A stretch of 8,651 nucleotides of DNA from Porticoccaceae bacterium UBA2002 (GTDB lineage: Bacteria; Pseudomonadota; Gammaproteobacteria; Pseudomonadales; Porticoccaceae): contig DDCQ01000089.1 in the NCBI GenBank assembly GCA_002334915.1, positions 22,644 to 31,294 on the forward strand. The letters are read 5' to 3'. The notes under the pieces are model-generated. The model was not told where the DNA came from. It saw only the letters and a list, made by a program, of their open reading frames with translations, and did no database searches. This document shows, piece by piece, positions 7,076 through 8,651 of this stretch; the stretch's first letter is position 1; every line of letters begins with the position of its first letter. The position numbers and the translations under genes were made by a program.

Positions 7076-8651
7076 CTAATGCTGATCGATGCTAGATAAT
7101 AGCGCCCTGGCTTTGGCCTGGCCCTCTTCGTCGGCTTCGCCAATAATTTCATTAAGAATTTCGCGGGCTCCCTCGGAGTCACCCATCTCGATAAAGGTGT
7201 TGGCCAGATCCATTTTTACATCGACGGAGTTGAGCTCTTCGGCATCATCGACACCCTCAAAGTCATCAATGCTGGCCATAAACTCGGCGATGGCAGCAGC
7301 CTCGTCGCCCATGGTATTTTCAAGATCTGCAGCGCCGGGCAGTTCTTCTATATTGACTTCCAGGCCGAGATCTTCGGGTTTTGTGTTTTCGCTTGGCTTT
7401 TTAACTTCGCCCACATCGGCAAAGATGCCACCGTCCATAAAGCTATCATCGAGAAACTCTTCATCGAGAACCGACTCGGCCAGTTCGTCGATTGCTTTCT
7501 CGCCGGCGGATTCCAGTTCTTCGAGGGAATCGGGCTCTGGGGCTGATTGATTGGCTGAGGGGTCTTCCTCAAGTGCAGGTTCTTGATCGGCTGAGGGCTC
7601 TTGGTCGGCTGAGGGCTCTTTATCCGCTGAGGGCTCTTTATTCGCTGAGGGCTCTTGGTCCGCTGAGGGCTCTTGGTCCGCTGAGGGCTCTTCCCACTGC
7701 GCGATAGAGGGTTGGCTTTCGGCGAAAATGCTGTCGTCTTCCACGGGTTCCTGGAAGGGCGATGGCTCTTCGAGGCTGGGCTTTTCATTGAGGGCCAGTG
7801 ATGCGGGGTTGAGGGTCATCTCTTGCTTATCGCCGAGAATAACGCTGGCCATGGCTATGGCTTCTTCATCGCCGGTTTTCTCAATTTCGTCGGCGATTAG
7901 TTTTAATTTATCGGTTGAGCCCTCTTTAAATAGCAGCTCCATCAGTTTTAATCTGCAGGCGGTGTCCTGGTCGCTGGCTCTGCGGGCGCGCTCGAGCACA
8001 TTGATTGCACCATCGGTATCGCCTAGTGACAGATAGACCTCAGCCTCTTCCATTGCCTCTACCATGGCGCCAAAGATTTCTTTATTTACACTGGCGTCCT
8101 TTTCGGCAAAAATCTCGGCGTCGCTCTCATCAAATAGACTTTTGTCCGGGTCCAGATGTTTGGCTCCGGGATCGTCGATTAACTGGTCGGCACCTGTATC
8201 CACAATAATTTCTGGTGGCGGCTCTGGTATTGGGCGAATCGGAAAGTCTTCAACGCTGATGGTTCGCTTTCTGGTGAGCCACAGAAACAGCAATACGATC
8301 AATAGTCCCAAACCGGCAAGACCACTCCAGGCATAGAGTGGTTTTTTGTCTAGCAGCAGCATCAGGCTATTGCTTAGTTTCCTGACCTGTTCCATGGCAG
8401 TTGGGTCATTGTCTGGCTTGGTTTTGGCAACTTTGGCGGGCAATGGAGCCTCTGCCTGCATTTCTTTTTGGGCTTCTTGCTCAGCGGGGGCAATGGTTTC
8501 GGCCAGCTGCTCGGTATTCTGGATATCTGAGTCGGAGAGGGTTTCGAGCTCTTCGCCCTCTGGGAATAGACCCTCTTCTGGGAATAGCTCGTCCTCTGGG
8601 AATAGTTCGGTATCTGCTAAGGCTGAAGGTTCTTTATCCGCTGAGGGCTCT
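7076..8651 (-). CDS. fimV: FimV-family polar hub protein, C-terminal part (5' end cut off)
   Basis: The open frame runs to the window edge, giving 524 residues of a larger protein. FimV proteins (with an N-terminal LysM, not visible here) organise the cell pole and support type IV pilus assembly and twitching. Order seen: a very acidic, presumably periplasmic region with EPSA and LFPE repeats; one membrane segment (LAGLGLLIVLLFLWL, about 8273-8335) followed by positive residues TRKR; an acidic cytoplasmic region; a TPR-like helical part (EVYLSLGDTDGAINVLERARR); a hexapeptide repeat array; and a C-terminal FimV motif (MDLANTFIEMGDSEGAREILNEII) just before the TAG stop. Place directly upstream of truA supports FimV. 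An ATG at 8461 exists, but the frame is open and coding-like upstream of it, so it is internal. The very acidic composition and repeats suggest fast divergence. Confidence 0.92.
   Translation of the reverse strand, partial: EPSADKEPSALADTELFPEDELFPEEGLFPEGEELETLSDSDIQNTEQLAETIAPAEQEAQKEMQAEAPLPAKVAKTKPDNDPTAMEQVRKLSNSLMLLLDKKPLYAWSGLAGLGLLIVLLFLWLTRKRTISVEDFPIRPIPEPPPEIIVDTGADQLIDDPGAKHLDPDKSLFDESDAEIFAEKDASVNKEIFGAMVEAMEEAEVYLSLGDTDGAINVLERARRASDQDTACRLKLMELLFKEGSTDKLKLIADEIEKTGDEEAIAMASVILGDKQEMTLNPASLALNEKPSLEEPSPFQEPVEDDSIFAESQPSIAQWEEPSADQEPSADQEPSANKEPSADKEPSADQEPSADQEPALEEDPSANQSAPEPDSLEELESAGEKAIDELAESVLDEEFLDDSFMDGGIFADVGEVKKPSENTKPEDLGLEVNIEELPGAADLENTMGDEAAAIAEFMASIDDFEGVDDAEELNSVDVKMDLANTFIEMGDSEGAREILNEIIGEADEEGQAKARALLSSIDQH
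7547..7690 (-). repeat. Eight in-frame 18-bp tandem repeats in fimV (EPSADQ type)
   Basis: Eight contiguous 18-bp units encode, in protein order, EPSADQ, EPSADQ, EPSANK, EPSADK, EPSADQ, EPSADQ, EPALEE and DPSANQ. The first six share the invariant core ctgagggctc (plus strand) at exact 18-bp spacing and differ only at a few bases. The last two have diverged. The array lies C-terminal of the membrane segment, so on the predicted cytoplasmic side, between the TPR-like part and the C-terminal motif. Confidence 0.97.
8556..8609 (-). repeat. Three in-frame 18-bp tandem repeats in fimV (LFPE type)
   Basis: Three contiguous 18-bp units encode ELFPED, ELFPEE and GLFPEG. The core tctgggaatag (plus strand) recurs at 8559, 8577 and 8595. 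The array lies N-terminal of the membrane segment, so on the predicted periplasmic side, and is unrelated in sequence to the EPSADQ array although it has the same period. Confidence 0.9.
8615..8650 (-). repeat. Edge copies of the EPSADK repeat in fimV
   Basis: Two 18-bp units encode EPSADK and the diverged EPSALA. The first (8633-8650) is identical in DNA to the unit at 7619-7636 inside the large array about 1 kb away. The window ends here, so further copies may lie upstream in the gene. Confidence 0.85.

Noticed and set aside
7492..7707. Plus-strand 71-residue frame rich in LRAL repeats
   Set aside because: It is the antisense reading of the 18-bp fimV repeats, which stay open because the unit has no stop in that frame. 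It has no independent coding support.
7348..7788. Minus-strand 146-residue frame with SPQRTK-type repeats
   Set aside because: An out-of-frame reading of the same fimV repeats, inside a clearly coding frame with a recognised C-terminal motif.
1..8651. An undescribed multi-gene system, defence island or mobile element
   Set aside because: All nine genes belong to well-known families in a widely conserved order on one strand. No transposase, integrase, long terminal repeats, CRISPR-like array, tRNA or unexplained coding space was seen.

Overview
The window is a compact run of nine genes, all on the minus strand, from a Gram-negative bacterium that is almost certainly a gammaproteobacterium. 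Read in the direction of transcription (high to low coordinates) the order is fimV (5' end cut off), truA, trpF, accD, folC, dedD (SPOR), cvpA, purF, metZ (3' end cut off). From memory this is the same order as in Pseudomonas aeruginosa and related lineages. The moderate GC content and ordinary E. coli-like protein sizes suggest a Pseudomonas/Cellvibrio-like or marine relative. The genus cannot be fixed from the sequence alone.

Layout: 8651-7076 is the C-terminal part of a FimV-family polar hub protein, with a periplasmic acidic tail, one membrane segment, a TPR-like region, acidic hexapeptide repeats and a FimV C-terminal motif. A short gap (under 100 bp) leads to truA, then trpF after 4 bp. 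A 133-bp gap (5380-5512) follows, the only sizeable non-coding stretch. It holds a strong small hairpin and a candidate extended -10 promoter, so it probably splits the block in two. accD, folC, dedD, cvpA, purF and metZ then follow with overlaps or gaps of -8, +1, +10, +3 and +30 bp, which implies one transcript with translational coupling. dedD and cvpA use the non-ATG starts TTG and GTG.

Most genes are housekeeping: tRNA pseudouridylation (truA), tryptophan synthesis (trpF), the carboxyltransferase of acetyl-CoA carboxylase (accD), folate polyglutamylation (folC), a septal SPOR protein (dedD), a membrane protein tied to purF (cvpA), the first step of purine synthesis (purF) and direct-sulfhydrylation homocysteine synthesis (metZ). 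They share supply of precursors for growth (one-carbon units, purines, fatty acids, methionine) plus envelope and pole organisation, rather than one pathway.

I found no mobile element, CRISPR array, tRNA or rRNA, and no convincing undescribed system. The most distinctive feature is in fimV: two families of 18-bp in-frame tandem repeats, one of which occurs on both sides of the membrane segment.
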